Positions 24,867 through 36,615 of a stretch of 64,000 bases of DNA are shown piece after piece. Where the stretch lies: contig NZ_FWWU01000009.1 in assembly GCF_900176165.1 (NCBI RefSeq), positions 2,605,001 through 2,669,000 of the forward strand. The letters are read 5' to 3'. Position numbers and translations under genes: made by a program. The notes under the pieces are model-generated. The model was not told the DNA's origin and searched no databases. It was given only the letters and a program-made list of their open reading frames with translations. Positions within the stretch are counted from its first letter, which is position 1; each line of letters starts with the position of its first letter. The DNA comes from Deinococcus hopiensis KR-140. GTDB lineage: Bacteria; Deinococcota; Deinococci; Deinococcales; Deinococcaceae.

Positions 24867-25058
24867 ATGACGCTTGACGCTGTCGTGATCCTGCTGGGGG
24901 CCCTCGTGCTGGGGCTGCTCGCGTACGTGCGGCTGTACGAGCGGTTTGCCCAACGCGACGCGGGAGGCTTCCTTGCTGCTGGACCTCCTGCTGACGCTGG
25001 AGGGTCCCCTGGCGGCGCTGTTCCGGCGGTGAACGGTGCCCCCTGCCCCAGCGCGTGA
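24867..25058 (+). CDS. Small single-pass membrane protein (uncertain C-terminus)
   Basis: 63 residues as read. Residues 4-21 (DAVVILLGALVLGLLAYV) form one membrane helix followed by YERFAQRDA. TACTGT four bases before the ATG suggests a leaderless transcript. After residue 31 another frame gives a leucine-rich ending (SLLLDLLLTLEGPLAALFRR and stop at about 25031) that looks more protein-like, so a frameshift or sequencing error is possible. It precedes the 5-oxoprolinase genes. Confidence 0.5.
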   Translation: MTLDAVVILLGALVLGLLAYVRLYERFAQRDAGGFLAAGPPADAGGSPGGAVPAVNGAPCPSA

Positions 25059-25070
25059 AATGATGCCCCC

Positions 25071-25700
25071 ATGCCCGACGCCGACGCGCCCCGCATTCAG
25101 CCTTTTGGAGACGCGGCGCTGATGCTGGAATCGCCCAAGGCCCGTGCCCTGTTCGCCGACCTGACGCGGCGGCCAATACGTGGTGTACGCGAGGCCGTGC
25201 CTGCGCTGAACGTGCTGACGGTGCGGTATGACCCACTGCACACGGACGCGGCGGCGCTGACGGCGGCCCTCCTCGTGCGGCTCTCCGGGCTTCAGGGGGA
25301 AGAGGATGTCACGCCCCGGACCCACCTCCTGCCCGTGACCTTCGGTGGACCGGACCTGGCGTGGTGCGCGGAGCACGTGGAGCTGGACGTGCCCGCCTTC
25401 GTGGCCGCCCTGTGTGCCCTGCGGCTGGAAGTCGCCTTTCTGGGCTTTACCCCCGGCTTCGCCTTCCTGACAGGCCTTCCCCCGGAGTTGCAGATGCCCC
25501 GCCTGGCCTCCCCGCGCGAGCGCGTGCTCGCCGGAAGCGTGGCGCTAGGTGGCCCCTGGGCGGGCGTGTACCCCCGCGAGACGCCGGGCGGCTGGCGCTT
25601 GATCGGGCGCACATCCACGGCCCTGTTCGATCTGGAACGCTCCGAGCCGGTGCTGTGGCGCGCAGGCGACGCGGTGCGCTTCGAGGTGGCGCGTGCCTGA
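25071..25700 (+). CDS. pxpB: 5-oxoprolinase subunit PxpB
   Basis: 209 residues. PxpB works with PxpA and PxpC in the ATP-dependent opening of 5-oxoproline (pyroglutamate) to glutamate. FLGFTPGFAFLTGLPPELQ and SVALGGPWAGVYPRETPGGW, with RLIGRTST, are the family hallmarks of the KipI-type domain. Its stop overlaps the pxpC start, showing translational coupling. The start follows 12 bp after the small membrane-protein gene. Confidence 0.94.
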   Translation: MPDADAPRIQPFGDAALMLESPKARALFADLTRRPIRGVREAVPALNVLTVRYDPLHTDAAALTAALLVRLSGLQGEEDVTPRTHLLPVTFGGPDLAWCAEHVELDVPAFVAALCALRLEVAFLGFTPGFAFLTGLPPELQMPRLASPRERVLAGSVALGGPWAGVYPRETPGGWRLIGRTSTALFDLERSEPVLWRAGDAVRFEVARA

Positions 25701-26652
25701 CGGTCCGGGGCTCGAAGTCCTGCGCCCTGGCCTGCAGACCACCGTACAAGGCGCGGGGCGGTGCGCCAGGGCCCTGGGCGTGCCGGAGGGCGGCGCGGCG
25801 GATACCGTGGCCCTGCGGCTGGCAAACGCCCTGGTAGGCAACCCTCCAGATGCGGCCGGGCTGGAAGTGACGCTCACCGGGCCGACGCTGCGCTTTCGGG
25901 CGGACGCCCTGGTGGCCCTGTGTGGAGCCCCCTTCGAGTCGCGGCTGGACGGCCAGCCCTTCCCGCTGAACCGGGCCGTTCGGGTGGAGGCGGGACAGAC
26001 CCTGAGCATTGGCGGAACGCCGAGGGGCGCGCGGGCAATCCTTGTTTTCCGGGGTGGGCTGCATGGCCAGGAGGTGTTCGGCCGCCGCTCCACCGACCTC
26101 CGCTCGGGCTTCGGGGGGCTGGAGGGACGGGCGCTGCGGGCTGGAGACCACCTCACATGGTCTTCCCTACCGCCCGCCACGCCTCCCCGCGCCTTTCTGT
26201 CGCCGGACCTCCTCACTCCCACCGGGCCGGACGTGACCCTGCGGGCGCTGTCCACCCCCGAGGCCACGCCGGACCTGCTGGCGGCGCTGCTCAGGCTGCC
26301 CTTCGCGGTCTCCCGGCAGGTGGACCGCATGGGGGCGCGGTTGGATGGCCAGATCACCGCCCCGTACGATCCGGCCCGGGTCAGCCTACCCAACGTACCG
26401 GGCGCGGTGCAGCTTCCCCCGGACGGACGACCCATCCTGCTGCTGCCCGACGCGGGTACCCACGGCGGTTATCCCACACCGGTGGTGGTGGCGAGCGTGG
26501 ACCTGCCCCGGCTGGGGCAGTTGCGTGCCGGAGACCGGGTGAGGTTGAGGGCGGTGGACCTGGACGAGGCCAGGACGGCGCTGCGGGAGCAGGAACGTGC
26601 GCTGTGGCAAGCGGAAGCGGCGCTGCGCTGGTGGTATTCCGGGCAGCGTTGA
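25693..26652 (+). CDS. pxpC: 5-oxoprolinase subunit PxpC
   Basis: 319 residues, KipA-type cyclophilin-like fold. Hallmarks are GVPEGGAADTVALRLANALV near residues 32-51 (the third residue is usually Ser-Gly rather than Gly-Gly-Ala, a small deviation), then GLEVTLTGPTLRF, ALCGA and FRGGL. It starts with GTG at 25693 inside the end of pxpB (8-base overlap). Together with PxpB it forms the catalytic partner of PxpA. Confidence 0.93.
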   Translation: MPDGPGLEVLRPGLQTTVQGAGRCARALGVPEGGAADTVALRLANALVGNPPDAAGLEVTLTGPTLRFRADALVALCGAPFESRLDGQPFPLNRAVRVEAGQTLSIGGTPRGARAILVFRGGLHGQEVFGRRSTDLRSGFGGLEGRALRAGDHLTWSSLPPATPPRAFLSPDLLTPTGPDVTLRALSTPEATPDLLAALLRLPFAVSRQVDRMGARLDGQITAPYDPARVSLPNVPGAVQLPPDGRPILLLPDAGTHGGYPTPVVVASVDLPRLGQLRAGDRVRLRAVDLDEARTALREQERALWQAEAALRWWYSGQR

Positions 26653-26704
26653 ATTCCGCCTCACCTTCCCCAGCGCGCCTCCCAGGAAGAACTACAGTGG
26701 AGCC

Positions 26705-27367
26705 ATGAACCTGCGGAACATGATGCGCCTGGCCCGGCACCTCGCCACCGAGGAGGACAACGGAGGGGAGGACGGCGCGGAAGGGGCAGGCGGTCTGCGC
26801 GCCGTCGCCCGCCGGGCCGCCTCAGCCGTGTGGCAAGACCCCCGGGTGCAGGACGCCCGCGCGGAGCTGCGCGGCCGGGCCGAGGAACTGCGCGGGGCGA
26901 CGCGGGCCCGGGTGGACACCCGACTGGAACACCTGCTCGAAGAACGCTACGGGCGGCAAGGCGCACAGCCACCCGAGGCCGTCTCCGCGCTGCTTGCGGC
27001 CCGGCGACAGGAACGGGAAGCCCGCGCGACCCGGCTCCGTGCGCGCGGGGCACTGCTGGCCCTGGCGGAAACACCCGAGCAACGCCGCGTGCTCTCGCGC
27101 GTGGTGGGCGTGACGCCCTGGGCAGGCGGCGAGGTGGGCGAACTGCGCTACACCGCCCTGCTCGACACCCTGGCCCCCTCGGGAAGTGCCGAGGCCGAGA
27201 TGGGCATTCACCGGGCGATCTGGACGCTGGCCGAGCGGCAGGTGCTGGCCGTCTCGCCGCACGGGCGGGTCACGGCCTGCCCGCTGCCGGAGCCGAAAGT
27301 GCCCCTCGCCCTTCCTGAAAGAACCCTTCCTGAACGCGTACTCCCCGAACGGGCGGGCGAGGGATGA
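26705..27367 (+). CDS. Unknown protein inserted between pxpC and pxpA
   Basis: 220 residues, charged, Ala/Arg/Glu-rich, with no signal peptide or membrane helix. Residues 45-110 are strongly helical with many RAELRGRAEELRG-like heptads. The later part (TPEQRRVLSRVVGVTPWAGG, HRAIWTLAERQVLAVSPHGR) reads like a small winged-helix-type end, but this is only an impression. TACAGT lies 6 nt before the ATG, so it has its own promoter and is probably leaderless. Its stop overlaps the pxpA ATG (ATGA), coupling it to pxpA. I do not recognise the family. Confidence 0.75.
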   Translation: MNLRNMMRLARHLATEEDNGGEDGAEGAGGLRAVARRAASAVWQDPRVQDARAELRGRAEELRGATRARVDTRLEHLLEERYGRQGAQPPEAVSALLAARRQEREARATRLRARGALLALAETPEQRRVLSRVVGVTPWAGGEVGELRYTALLDTLAPSGSAEAEMGIHRAIWTLAERQVLAVSPHGRVTACPLPEPKVPLALPERTLPERVLPERAGEG

Positions 27368-28110
27368 GCCGCATCGACCTCAACGCGGACCTCGGCGAGG
27401 GCAGCGCGCACGAGGGGGCGGTCATGCCCTCGGTCACGAGCGCGAACATCGCCTGCGGAGGGCACGCGGGCGACGCGGAAACCATGCGCGACAGCCTGCG
27501 GCTGGCCGCCAGATACGGGGTGGCGGCGGGAGCCCATCCCAGTTTTCCGGACCGCGAGGGCTTCGGCCGGCGGGCAATGCACTTCTCTCCCGATGAGGTC
27601 ACGGCCTTCGTACGGGAGCAGATCGAGGCGCTCAAGGTTATAGCGGCGCGCGAGGGCGTCCGGCTACACCACGTCAAGCCCCACGGAATGCTCTACAACA
27701 TGGCTGCCAGGGATGCCGCGCTCTCGGCGGCGATTGCGCGGGCCGCCGCCGACTCGAACATTCCCCTCTATTTCGGATTGGCCGGCGGAGCGTCCGTGAT
27801 GCTGCAAGAGGCGCAGAAGCTGGGCCTCACCCCGGTGGGCGAGGGCTTCGCGGACCGGGGCTATGCGCCGGACGGCTCACTGTGGCCGCGGGGCCAGGCC
27901 GGAGCGCTGCTGCCCCACGCCTGGGCGGTGACCCAGGGCGTCCGCATCGCCCGCGAAGGACGGACGACGGCGGTGACCGGGGAGGAGGTGCCCATACCCG
28001 CGCTGACCCTGTGCCTCCACGGCGACGGAGCCGAGGCCGCCGAACTCGCCCGGGACCTGCGCCAGGCGCTGGAGGCGGCGGGGATAGAGGTGGCTCCACC
28101 CCGAGAGTGA
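27364..28110 (+). CDS. pxpA: 5-oxoprolinase subunit PxpA (LamB/YcsF family)
   Basis: 248 residues. The N-terminal IDLNADLGEG, SANIACGGHAGD, GAHPSFPDREGFGRR and VKPHGMLYN blocks are all diagnostic of PxpA, a TIM-barrel-like metal enzyme that cleaves pyroglutamate with PxpB and PxpC. The ATG overlaps the stop of the preceding unknown gene. It ends the run of same-strand genes; a decayed minus-strand gene lies beyond. Confidence 0.95.
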   Translation: MSRIDLNADLGEGSAHEGAVMPSVTSANIACGGHAGDAETMRDSLRLAARYGVAAGAHPSFPDREGFGRRAMHFSPDEVTAFVREQIEALKVIAAREGVRLHHVKPHGMLYNMAARDAALSAAIARAAADSNIPLYFGLAGGASVMLQEAQKLGLTPVGEGFADRGYAPDGSLWPRGQAGALLPHAWAVTQGVRIAREGRTTAVTGEEVPIPALTLCLHGDGAEAAELARDLRQALEAAGIEVAPPRE

Positions 28111-28115
28111 CTCCC

Positions 28116-28766
28116 TACGGGCGCAGGTTCACGGGGGGCGGCACGGTGGTCTTCCGCGCTGTCCAGAGGCCCACCACAAGGGGCCCGCTTCCATTCAGCC
28201 GGTTGCCGTCCAGCACCTGCGCCACATTCAAGGCAAGCCACGTGGCCAGGCGATCAATCCGATCAGCAACGCCGCAGCCGTCAGCAGCAGCAGTATCCCC
28301 AGCAGCGCTCCGCGCTCCTGCACGGCATCCACCTCCAGCGGAGCGGGACCCAGCGCCTGAAGGACAGCAGCAGTGGCAGGCCGCGCAGCACGAAAACGCC
28401 CCCAGCGCCAGCGTGAGCAGAAACCAGCCGTCCAGCACCCCTGCCTCAGGCAACAGGGGGACGGCGCGGCCCTGCCCGTGCGCGACCACCCGGGCCAGCC
28501 AGCGGCCCACAGCCGTCAGAAACCAGCACGCCGAAGGACAGCGGGTGGGTCTCCAGCCGAACCACCTGCGGCAGCTTCAGCTGCGCGAGCAGGCGCAGCG
28601 CGAGCCAGGCTCCAACCAGCGTCAGCCGTTCCAGCCCCGGGTTCCACTGCCCCACGAGGCCAGGGCCGTCAGGCCTGCCGCAATTCGCCGGCCCCGCCGA
28701 TCGACGCCCATCTGGGCCGTCTCCCGGGTAGTGAGAGGATTTACATTCATCCCTGTACCCTCTCAT
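28116..28766 (-). pseudogene. Decayed membrane-protein gene
   Basis: On the minus strand, hydrophobic helices occur in alternating frames: ERLTLVGAWLALRLLAQL and VVRLETHPLSFGVLV in one, AVGRWLARVVAHGQGRAV and VLDGWFLLTLALGAF in another, and LRGLPLLLSF in a third. Each is cut by stops. A likely original start is MNVNPLTTRETAQ near 28750. The pattern fits a multi-helix protein broken by two or more frameshifts; I cannot name the family. Confidence 0.6.
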
Positions 28767-28797
28767 GCTCCGGGAGACCGCGGGTGGGCAGGTGCGC

Positions 28798-29922
28798 TCA
28801 GGGCGGGGTCAGGGCGGCGTGCGTCTCGACGGCGTAGCGGTCTGTCATGCCCGACACAAAGTCGCAGACCGCGCGCGGCAGGCCGCCTTGCTCCACCCGT
28901 GCCCGCGGACCCGGCGGCAGCATGGAGGGCCGGGCGAGAAAGGCTGTGAACAGCCGTTCCAGCAGCCGCGACGCCTGCTCCACCTGCATCTCCACCCGCC
29001 AGTGGCGGTAGAGGTTGTCCCGCAAGAAGGTGCGCGTGTCCCGCAACTGCGCTTCCATCTGGGGGCTGTAGGCGATCCGCCGGGGCAAGGCCCGCGCCTC
29101 CGCCGCGCCCGTGATCCCACTGTCCCGGATGGCCTCTTCGCTGGCCCGGGCGAGGTCCCCGGTAAGCTCGCCCAGCAGTTCGCGGTGCAGGGTGCGGCGG
29201 TCACGCTCGGTCAGGCCCGGCGACTGCACGGGCACACGGGCCAGCAGGCCCTGCCACAGCGGCAGCCCTTCCAGCTGCGCCGGGGTGATCAGGCCGCTTC
29301 TGAGGCCGTCGTCCAGATCGTGGGCGGTGTAGGCCAGCGCGTCAGCGGCGTCCACGATCTGCGCTTCCAGGCTGGGGGACCCCAGGTCCGCACGGTGGTG
29401 CTTGTTCAGGCCGTCGAGCGTCTCGTGGGTCAGGTTCAACCCGGGAAAGTCCGGGTAGCGGTCTTCCAGCTGGGTCACGATACGCCGCGCCTGGGTGTTG
29501 TGGTCAAAACCCTCACCCGCATGTTCACGCATCAGCGCGTCCAGCACCCGCTCGCCCGCGTGCCCGAAAGGCGGATGCCCCAGATCGTGCGCCAGCGCCA
29601 CCGCCTCGGCCAGCGTCTCGTTGAGGCCGAGGGTCAGGGCGAGGGACCGGGCCACCTGCGCCACCTCCAGCGTGTGCGTCAGCCGGGTGCGGTAGTGATC
29701 TCCAGGCCCACCGCGCAGCGACACGTGCAGAAACACCTGCGTCTTGGCCTCCAGCCGCCGAAAGGCCGTGGTATGCAGAATTCGGTCCCGATCTTTCTGG
29801 AAGGCGGTGCGCGTTTTGCTTTCCGGTTCGGGATACTCGCGTCCCCGGGACCCGCGGCTCAGGGTCGCGTAGGGCGCGAGCGTGGCGGCCTCACGCGCTT
29901 CGAGATCTGCGCGGGTGAACAT
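28798..29922 (-). CDS. dgt: Deoxyguanosinetriphosphate triphosphohydrolase-like protein
   Basis: 374 residues, HD-superfamily dNTPase that removes tripolyphosphate from dGTP and other dNTPs. The opening block RTAFQKDRDRILHTTAFRRL, RTRLTHTLEVAQVARSLA, AHDLGHPPFGHAGE (His-Asp pair) and the later Asp in VDAADALAYTAHDLDD give the metal site. The start at MFTRADLEAREAA (29922) was chosen as the usual N-terminus; CAAACT lies 6 nt upstream. With the Nudix, MazG and DnaQ-like genes nearby it belongs to nucleotide-pool and DNA care. Confidence 0.94.
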   Translation of the reverse strand: MFTRADLEAREAATLAPYATLSRGSRGREYPEPESKTRTAFQKDRDRILHTTAFRRLEAKTQVFLHVSLRGGPGDHYRTRLTHTLEVAQVARSLALTLGLNETLAEAVALAHDLGHPPFGHAGERVLDALMREHAGEGFDHNTQARRIVTQLEDRYPDFPGLNLTHETLDGLNKHHRADLGSPSLEAQIVDAADALAYTAHDLDDGLRSGLITPAQLEGLPLWQGLLARVPVQSPGLTERDRRTLHRELLGELTGDLARASEEAIRDSGITGAAEARALPRRIAYSPQMEAQLRDTRTFLRDNLYRHWRVEMQVEQASRLLERLFTAFLARPSMLPPGPRARVEQGGLPRAVCDFVSGMTDRYAVETHAALTPP

Positions 29923-30000
29923 GGGGACAGTTTGACAGACACCGTGCGGCAGGGGGCAGAAGGCCAAGGAATCTTCGCCCTCTGCCCCTGCGTTTCCTCA

Positions 30001-31748
<1,748 letters not shown>

Positions 31749-31970
31749 GGGAACCTCCGGGAACGTGTGAACGGGACCAGGGCAGGGACGCGGCCCGGCG
31801 TGACGCCAGGCGCGTGGAGAAACAAAGCCGCTTTCAGCGCAGCTTGTTCACGGTGACTCCGGCTCCTCGCATCCCCTCCACCCTAAACCCGCCCTGCGCC
31901 AGATTCGATAGGCCGAACGGCGGAGCTTCCCCCTGCTCCGCACCCCGGCGCGCTGCACTACAGTGCCCCC

Positions 31971-32474
31971 ATGAGCGATGGGGACACCAGAACGGTCTAC
32001 AGCGGGCACATCGTGAGCCTCGAGGTGCAGGCGGGCAAGTGGGAGATCGTGCGGCACGCCCCGGCGGTGGCGATCCTGACGCTGAACGACTCGGGCGAGA
32101 TGCTGCTCGTGCGTCAGCAGCGCCGGGCCATCGGTGGCGCGACGGTGGAGGCTCCTGCGGGCCTGATTGACGAAGGCGAGACGCCCGAACAGGCCGCGCG
32201 GCGCGAGTTGCAGGAGGAGGTGGGCTTCGACGGCGACATGACGCTGCTGACCCGCTTTTATTCCAGCCCCGGCTTCTGCGACGAGGAGCTGTATGTGTTC
32301 GAGGCCCGCAACCTCCGCGAGAGCAAACTGCCCCAGGACGCCGACGAGGAGCTGGAGTTGCTGTGGATGACACCTGCGGCGGTTCTGGAGGGTCTGCGCG
32401 AGGGCACCGTACAGGGCAGCGCCAGCACCGTGACCGCAGCCCTGTTCGGCCTGCAACGGACGGGCGGGAAGTGA
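31971..32474 (+). CDS. Nudix hydrolase, ADP-ribose pyrophosphatase type
   Basis: 167 residues. The Nudix box is perfect, from GLIDEGETP to RRELQEEVG, and the SPGFCDEELYVFEA block downstream is characteristic of ADP-ribose pyrophosphatases. Substrates of this group are ADP-ribose and related nucleoside diphosphate sugars. TACAGT lies 6 nt before the ATG with no Shine-Dalgarno sequence, so it is leaderless. ribF follows after 7 bp, so the two are probably co-transcribed; both handle FAD/NAD-type dinucleotide metabolism. Confidence 0.92.
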   Translation: MSDGDTRTVYSGHIVSLEVQAGKWEIVRHAPAVAILTLNDSGEMLLVRQQRRAIGGATVEAPAGLIDEGETPEQAARRELQEEVGFDGDMTLLTRFYSSPGFCDEELYVFEARNLRESKLPQDADEELELLWMTPAAVLEGLREGTVQGSASTVTAALFGLQRTGGK

Positions 32475-32481
32475 TCCGGCC

Positions 32482-33393
32482 GTGAAAACCTACGTCTCCC
32501 CCACCCAGCGCCCAGACACGGACACGGTCGTCGCCATCGGGTCGTTTGACGGGGTGCATCTGGGCCACCAGGCACTGCTCGCGCAACTCAAGGCCAAGGG
32601 CCGGCAACACCGCGTGCCCACCGTGGTCTACACCTTCGATCCGCCCACGCGGGTGCTGATGCAGGGCGTGGAGTTCCTGTCCACACTGCCCGAGAAACTG
32701 GAGCTGCTCGCCCGCTACGGCATCGACGAGACCATCGCTGTGCCCTTTACGCCCGAATTCGCGGCCCGGCCCAAGGACGCCTTTTTAGGCGACCTGCGCG
32801 CCCTGCACCCCCGCGCTCTGGTGGTGGGCGAGGACTTTCACTTCGGGCAGGGCCGCGCGGGCGGCGTGGCAGACCTGCGTGAGGTGACGCGCGAGGTGGT
32901 CACGCTGCCCATGCACCAGCTTGGCGGCGAGGACATCAAGAGCACCCGCATCCGCGAGTATCTGAAGGCGGGTGACGTGGACGGCGCCAACCGGCTGCTG
33001 GGCCGCCATTACGACGCTCAGGGCGTGGTGGTGGGCGGTGACCAACTGGGCCGCACCATCGGCTGGCCCACCGCCAACATCCGCGTGCCCGAGGGCAAGG
33101 CCCTGCCCCTCGGCGTCTTCGCCATCGTCGCCATCACTGAGCGTGGCCCCCATCACCGCCAGCGCCACCACGGCATGGCCAACGTGGGCTTCCGCCCCAC
33201 GGTCAATGGACGTGAACGCCGCTTTGAGGTCCACCTCTTCGACTTTGACGGTGACCTCTACGGCGAGGAGATGGACGTCAAATTCTTCACGAGGCTCCGC
33301 GGTGAGCAGAAGTTCAGCGGGCTGGACGAACTGAAGGCGCAACTGGCGCGGGATGCGGAGGCGGCGCGGGAGGCGCTGCGGGAGGTGGGGTAG
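32482..33393 (+). CDS. ribF: Bifunctional riboflavin kinase / FMN adenylyltransferase
   Basis: 303 residues, making FMN and then FAD. The N-terminal adenylyltransferase domain has GSFDGVHLGHQALL and GEDFHFGQGRAGG. The C-terminal kinase domain has GRTIGWPTANI, GMANVGFRPTVNG and the ending VKFFTRLRGEQKFSGLDEL. The start is GTG 32482, 7 bp behind the Nudix stop. Length and domain order are normal. Confidence 0.96.
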   Translation: MKTYVSPTQRPDTDTVVAIGSFDGVHLGHQALLAQLKAKGRQHRVPTVVYTFDPPTRVLMQGVEFLSTLPEKLELLARYGIDETIAVPFTPEFAARPKDAFLGDLRALHPRALVVGEDFHFGQGRAGGVADLREVTREVVTLPMHQLGGEDIKSTRIREYLKAGDVDGANRLLGRHYDAQGVVVGGDQLGRTIGWPTANIRVPEGKALPLGVFAIVAITERGPHHRQRHHGMANVGFRPTVNGRERRFEVHLFDFDGDLYGEEMDVKFFTRLRGEQKFSGLDELKAQLARDAEAAREALREVG

Positions 33394-33727
33394 GAAGGAG
33401 AGGCCGCTCCCCCTCTTCGGGCTGTTCCCGTTCCCCGCAAGGGGGAGGAGCGACCGGCACCACCCACGCCTCACCTTCTTACGTCACGTTGAGACTCGCG
33501 CGAAGGCCGCCCCCGACGCGCGGCGCCCGGGCCCCTTCCAACTGAACGCGCACATCCACCCGCTTCCGTTGAGCGGCGCCGCCGAGCAAAATGGGTGCTC
33601 CCTCAGTCTGCCGAGCGCAGCGCTGCTCTCCCCTGCCCCCGGGGAGGGCCCCCGGGGAGGGTATCCGCAGGGCTGCCTGAAGAGGGGGGCAGGGGGAAAC
33701 CGGAGCAAGGCGCCTCGCCCCTTCCCC
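33394..33727. other. 334-bp intergenic region, GC-rich, no gene seen
   Basis: It lies between convergent ribF and the DUF6174-like gene. It holds several G/C-rich inverted repeats (CGCTCCCCCTC near 33404 against GGGGAGGAGCG near 33443; CCCCCGGGGAGGG near 33637) that may end transcription from both sides. No open frame with coding character was found. Confidence 0.5.
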
Positions 33728-34252
33728 TCACAGCCGCGTAAAGTTCGTCACCCGCCACTCCCCCCACCCATCCGCAATATTCGCCGCGCGCGAACCGCTA
33801 TACAGCCGCGTTGGATGTCCGTCCGTGGGGTCATACGCCACCTCCACAGCCGGGCATTTCTGCCCCCGCTGCAGCCGCAGCGTCTCCGCGATGGCGGCGA
33901 ACCGCGCTTCCACTGTCGCCCGCGCCTGCCCCCCAATCTCCCCCTGCTCGCCCGGAGCCAGGCCCACGCCCTGCACGAGCCCCGCCTTCACGGTCACGCG
34001 GGCGGTGGGAAAGGCGACAGGCGCGGCGATCTGCGCGAAGTCGTAGCGGTAGTTCTTCACCTTCGCGGTGGCCCATTTCAGGCGGGCCAGGGCGAGGCCA
34101 CGCTCCAGCGCCCGGAAGTCGGGGCGAACATAGTCGGGCGCGCAGCCGCCCACCGAGAGCGGGACGCTGGTTTCGGCGGCTCCGGCCAGGACGGGCGAGG
34201 GCAAAGACATGGTGAGGGCCAGCAGGACGGGGGCCAGCAGCAATCGGGGCAT
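33728..34252 (-). CDS. Secreted DUF6174-like protein
   Basis: 174 residues. Residues 1-23 form a signal peptide (LLLAPVLLALTMSLPSPVLA). The mature part has KWATAKVKNYRYDFAQIA, then VTVKAGLVQGVGL, VEVAYDPTDGHPTRLY and a final WRVTNFTRL, an order resembling DUF6174, a small exported fold of unknown role. TACGCT lies 6 nt before the ATG, a leaderless pattern. It is divergent from mqnD. Confidence 0.75.
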   Translation of the reverse strand: MPRLLLAPVLLALTMSLPSPVLAGAAETSVPLSVGGCAPDYVRPDFRALERGLALARLKWATAKVKNYRYDFAQIAAPVAFPTARVTVKAGLVQGVGLAPGEQGEIGGQARATVEARFAAIAETLRLQRGQKCPAVEVAYDPTDGHPTRLYSGSRAANIADGWGEWRVTNFTRL

Positions 34253-34336
34253 GCGGGCAGCGTAAGCGGTGACGCTGATGACCGGATGATGCGGCGGTGA
34301 CGCTTGCCCCGGCTGGCCGGGCGTACCCTGGGCAGC

Positions 34337-35188
<852 letters not shown>

Positions 35189-35337
35189 CCCCCTGCTCCT
35201 TCAGGCCGTACCGTTTGGACCCGCGTTTCTTGAAGCCCTACCCCTTGAGAAAAGCCAGAACCCTCACTCAGAAGGTGAGCGGGAATGAAATTGGGATTTT
35301 TCCCTCCATGTGATGCTGCACGGTGGAGGATTCACCC

Positions 35338-36615
35338 ATGCGTAAACCCCTGCTCGCCGCCCTGACGGTGACGCTGACCGGCCTGCTGTCCGCCGTGGCC
35401 CAGACCTCGGTGCCCCTGACCGGTCCCTTTCCGCAGAACAACACGCCCCCCAATCCCCGCCCCCTGCCTGCGCCCGAGCCTCCCGCGACCGTCACGGCGA
35501 CCCGCAACGAGCCCGTGGCCCTGGGCTTCACCCCCGACAAGCTCGCGCGGGTAAAGGTGCCCGCAGGCTTCACCGTTACCGTGATGGCGACAGACCTGGG
35601 CAACGCCCGCATGCTGTACGTGATGCCCGACGGCGGCGTGTACCTGTCACGCAGACAACAAAACGACATCTGGTACATGAAGGACGTCAACAAGGACGGC
35701 CGGTTCGACGGGGGCGAGCGCCGCCAGGTGGCTTCCAACCTGCCCCTCGTTCACGGCATGGACGTCAAAGCAGGCAAGCTCTACGCGGTGGGCGAAAAGA
35801 TGATCTGGGTGATGGATATGGCGAAAGACGGCACCCTGGGCATGCCCCGCGTATTCGCCAAGGACTTTCCCGACGCTGGGCAGCACCCGGCCCGGAACCT
35901 GAAGTGGGGCCCGGACGGCTACCTGTACGCGAGTTTCGGCGCGACGAACAACGACGCCCCTACCCAGAACCCCGAGGAAGCCACCATCCTGCGCATTCGC
36001 CCGGATGGCCAGTGGCGCGAGGTCTACGCGCGTGGCCTGCGCCACACGGTCGGCTTTGGCTGGCATCCCGTGACCGGGGTGATGTACGGCGCAGACCAGG
36101 GCTCGGACTGGCACGGCGACAACATTCCCCCGGAGGAACTGAACGTCATTCAGCGCGGCAAGGTGTACGGCTGGCCCTTCTGCTACGGCGACAAGAACCC
36201 GGATCCCTACACCAACTCCAGCCAGATCCCCGGCAAGATCACCAAGCAGGAGTACTGCTCGCGTACCGTGGGCAGCGTCCTGAATTACACCGCGCACGCC
36301 GCAGCCATCGGTATGGCCTTTTACACGGGGGCCCAGTTTCCCGCCGAGTTCCGCAACGACGCCTTTATCGCGTACCGAGGCTCCTGGAACCGCAATGAAC
36401 CGAGTGGCTACGAGATCGCGCGCGTGAATTTCGACGACGCCAACAAACCCACCTCCATCACGCCCTTCGTGACGGGCTTCGTATTTGAGGAAGGCGGGCA
36501 GTGGAAGCAGTTCGGGCGCGTGGCGGGCGTGGCCGTGTACACCGACGGCAGCCTGCTGTTTACCGATGACCAGAGCGGCGTGATCTACCGCGTGCGCTAC
36601 ACGGGAGGCCAGTGA
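35338..36615 (+). CDS. PQQ-dependent sugar dehydrogenase-like protein, exported
   Basis: 425 residues. A signal peptide (MRKPLLAALTVTLTGLLSAV) is followed by a low-complexity stretch and a six-bladed beta-propeller of the soluble glucose/sorbosone dehydrogenase type (FTVTVMATDLGNARMLYV, NLKWGPDGYLYASFGATNN, GLRHTVGFGWHPVTGVMYGA, GWPFCYGDKNPD). Members oxidise sugars or aldehydes with PQQ in the periplasm; here the substrate is unknown. GGAGGA at 35325-35330 sets the start. The stop overlaps the ATG of the SodC fusion gene, so they are one operon. Confidence 0.88.
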   Translation: MRKPLLAALTVTLTGLLSAVAQTSVPLTGPFPQNNTPPNPRPLPAPEPPATVTATRNEPVALGFTPDKLARVKVPAGFTVTVMATDLGNARMLYVMPDGGVYLSRRQQNDIWYMKDVNKDGRFDGGERRQVASNLPLVHGMDVKAGKLYAVGEKMIWVMDMAKDGTLGMPRVFAKDFPDAGQHPARNLKWGPDGYLYASFGATNNDAPTQNPEEATILRIRPDGQWREVYARGLRHTVGFGWHPVTGVMYGADQGSDWHGDNIPPEELNVIQRGKVYGWPFCYGDKNPDPYTNSSQIPGKITKQEYCSRTVGSVLNYTAHAAAIGMAFYTGAQFPAEFRNDAFIAYRGSWNRNEPSGYEIARVNFDDANKPTSITPFVTGFVFEEGGQWKQFGRVAGVAVYTDGSLLFTDDQSGVIYRVRYTGGQ

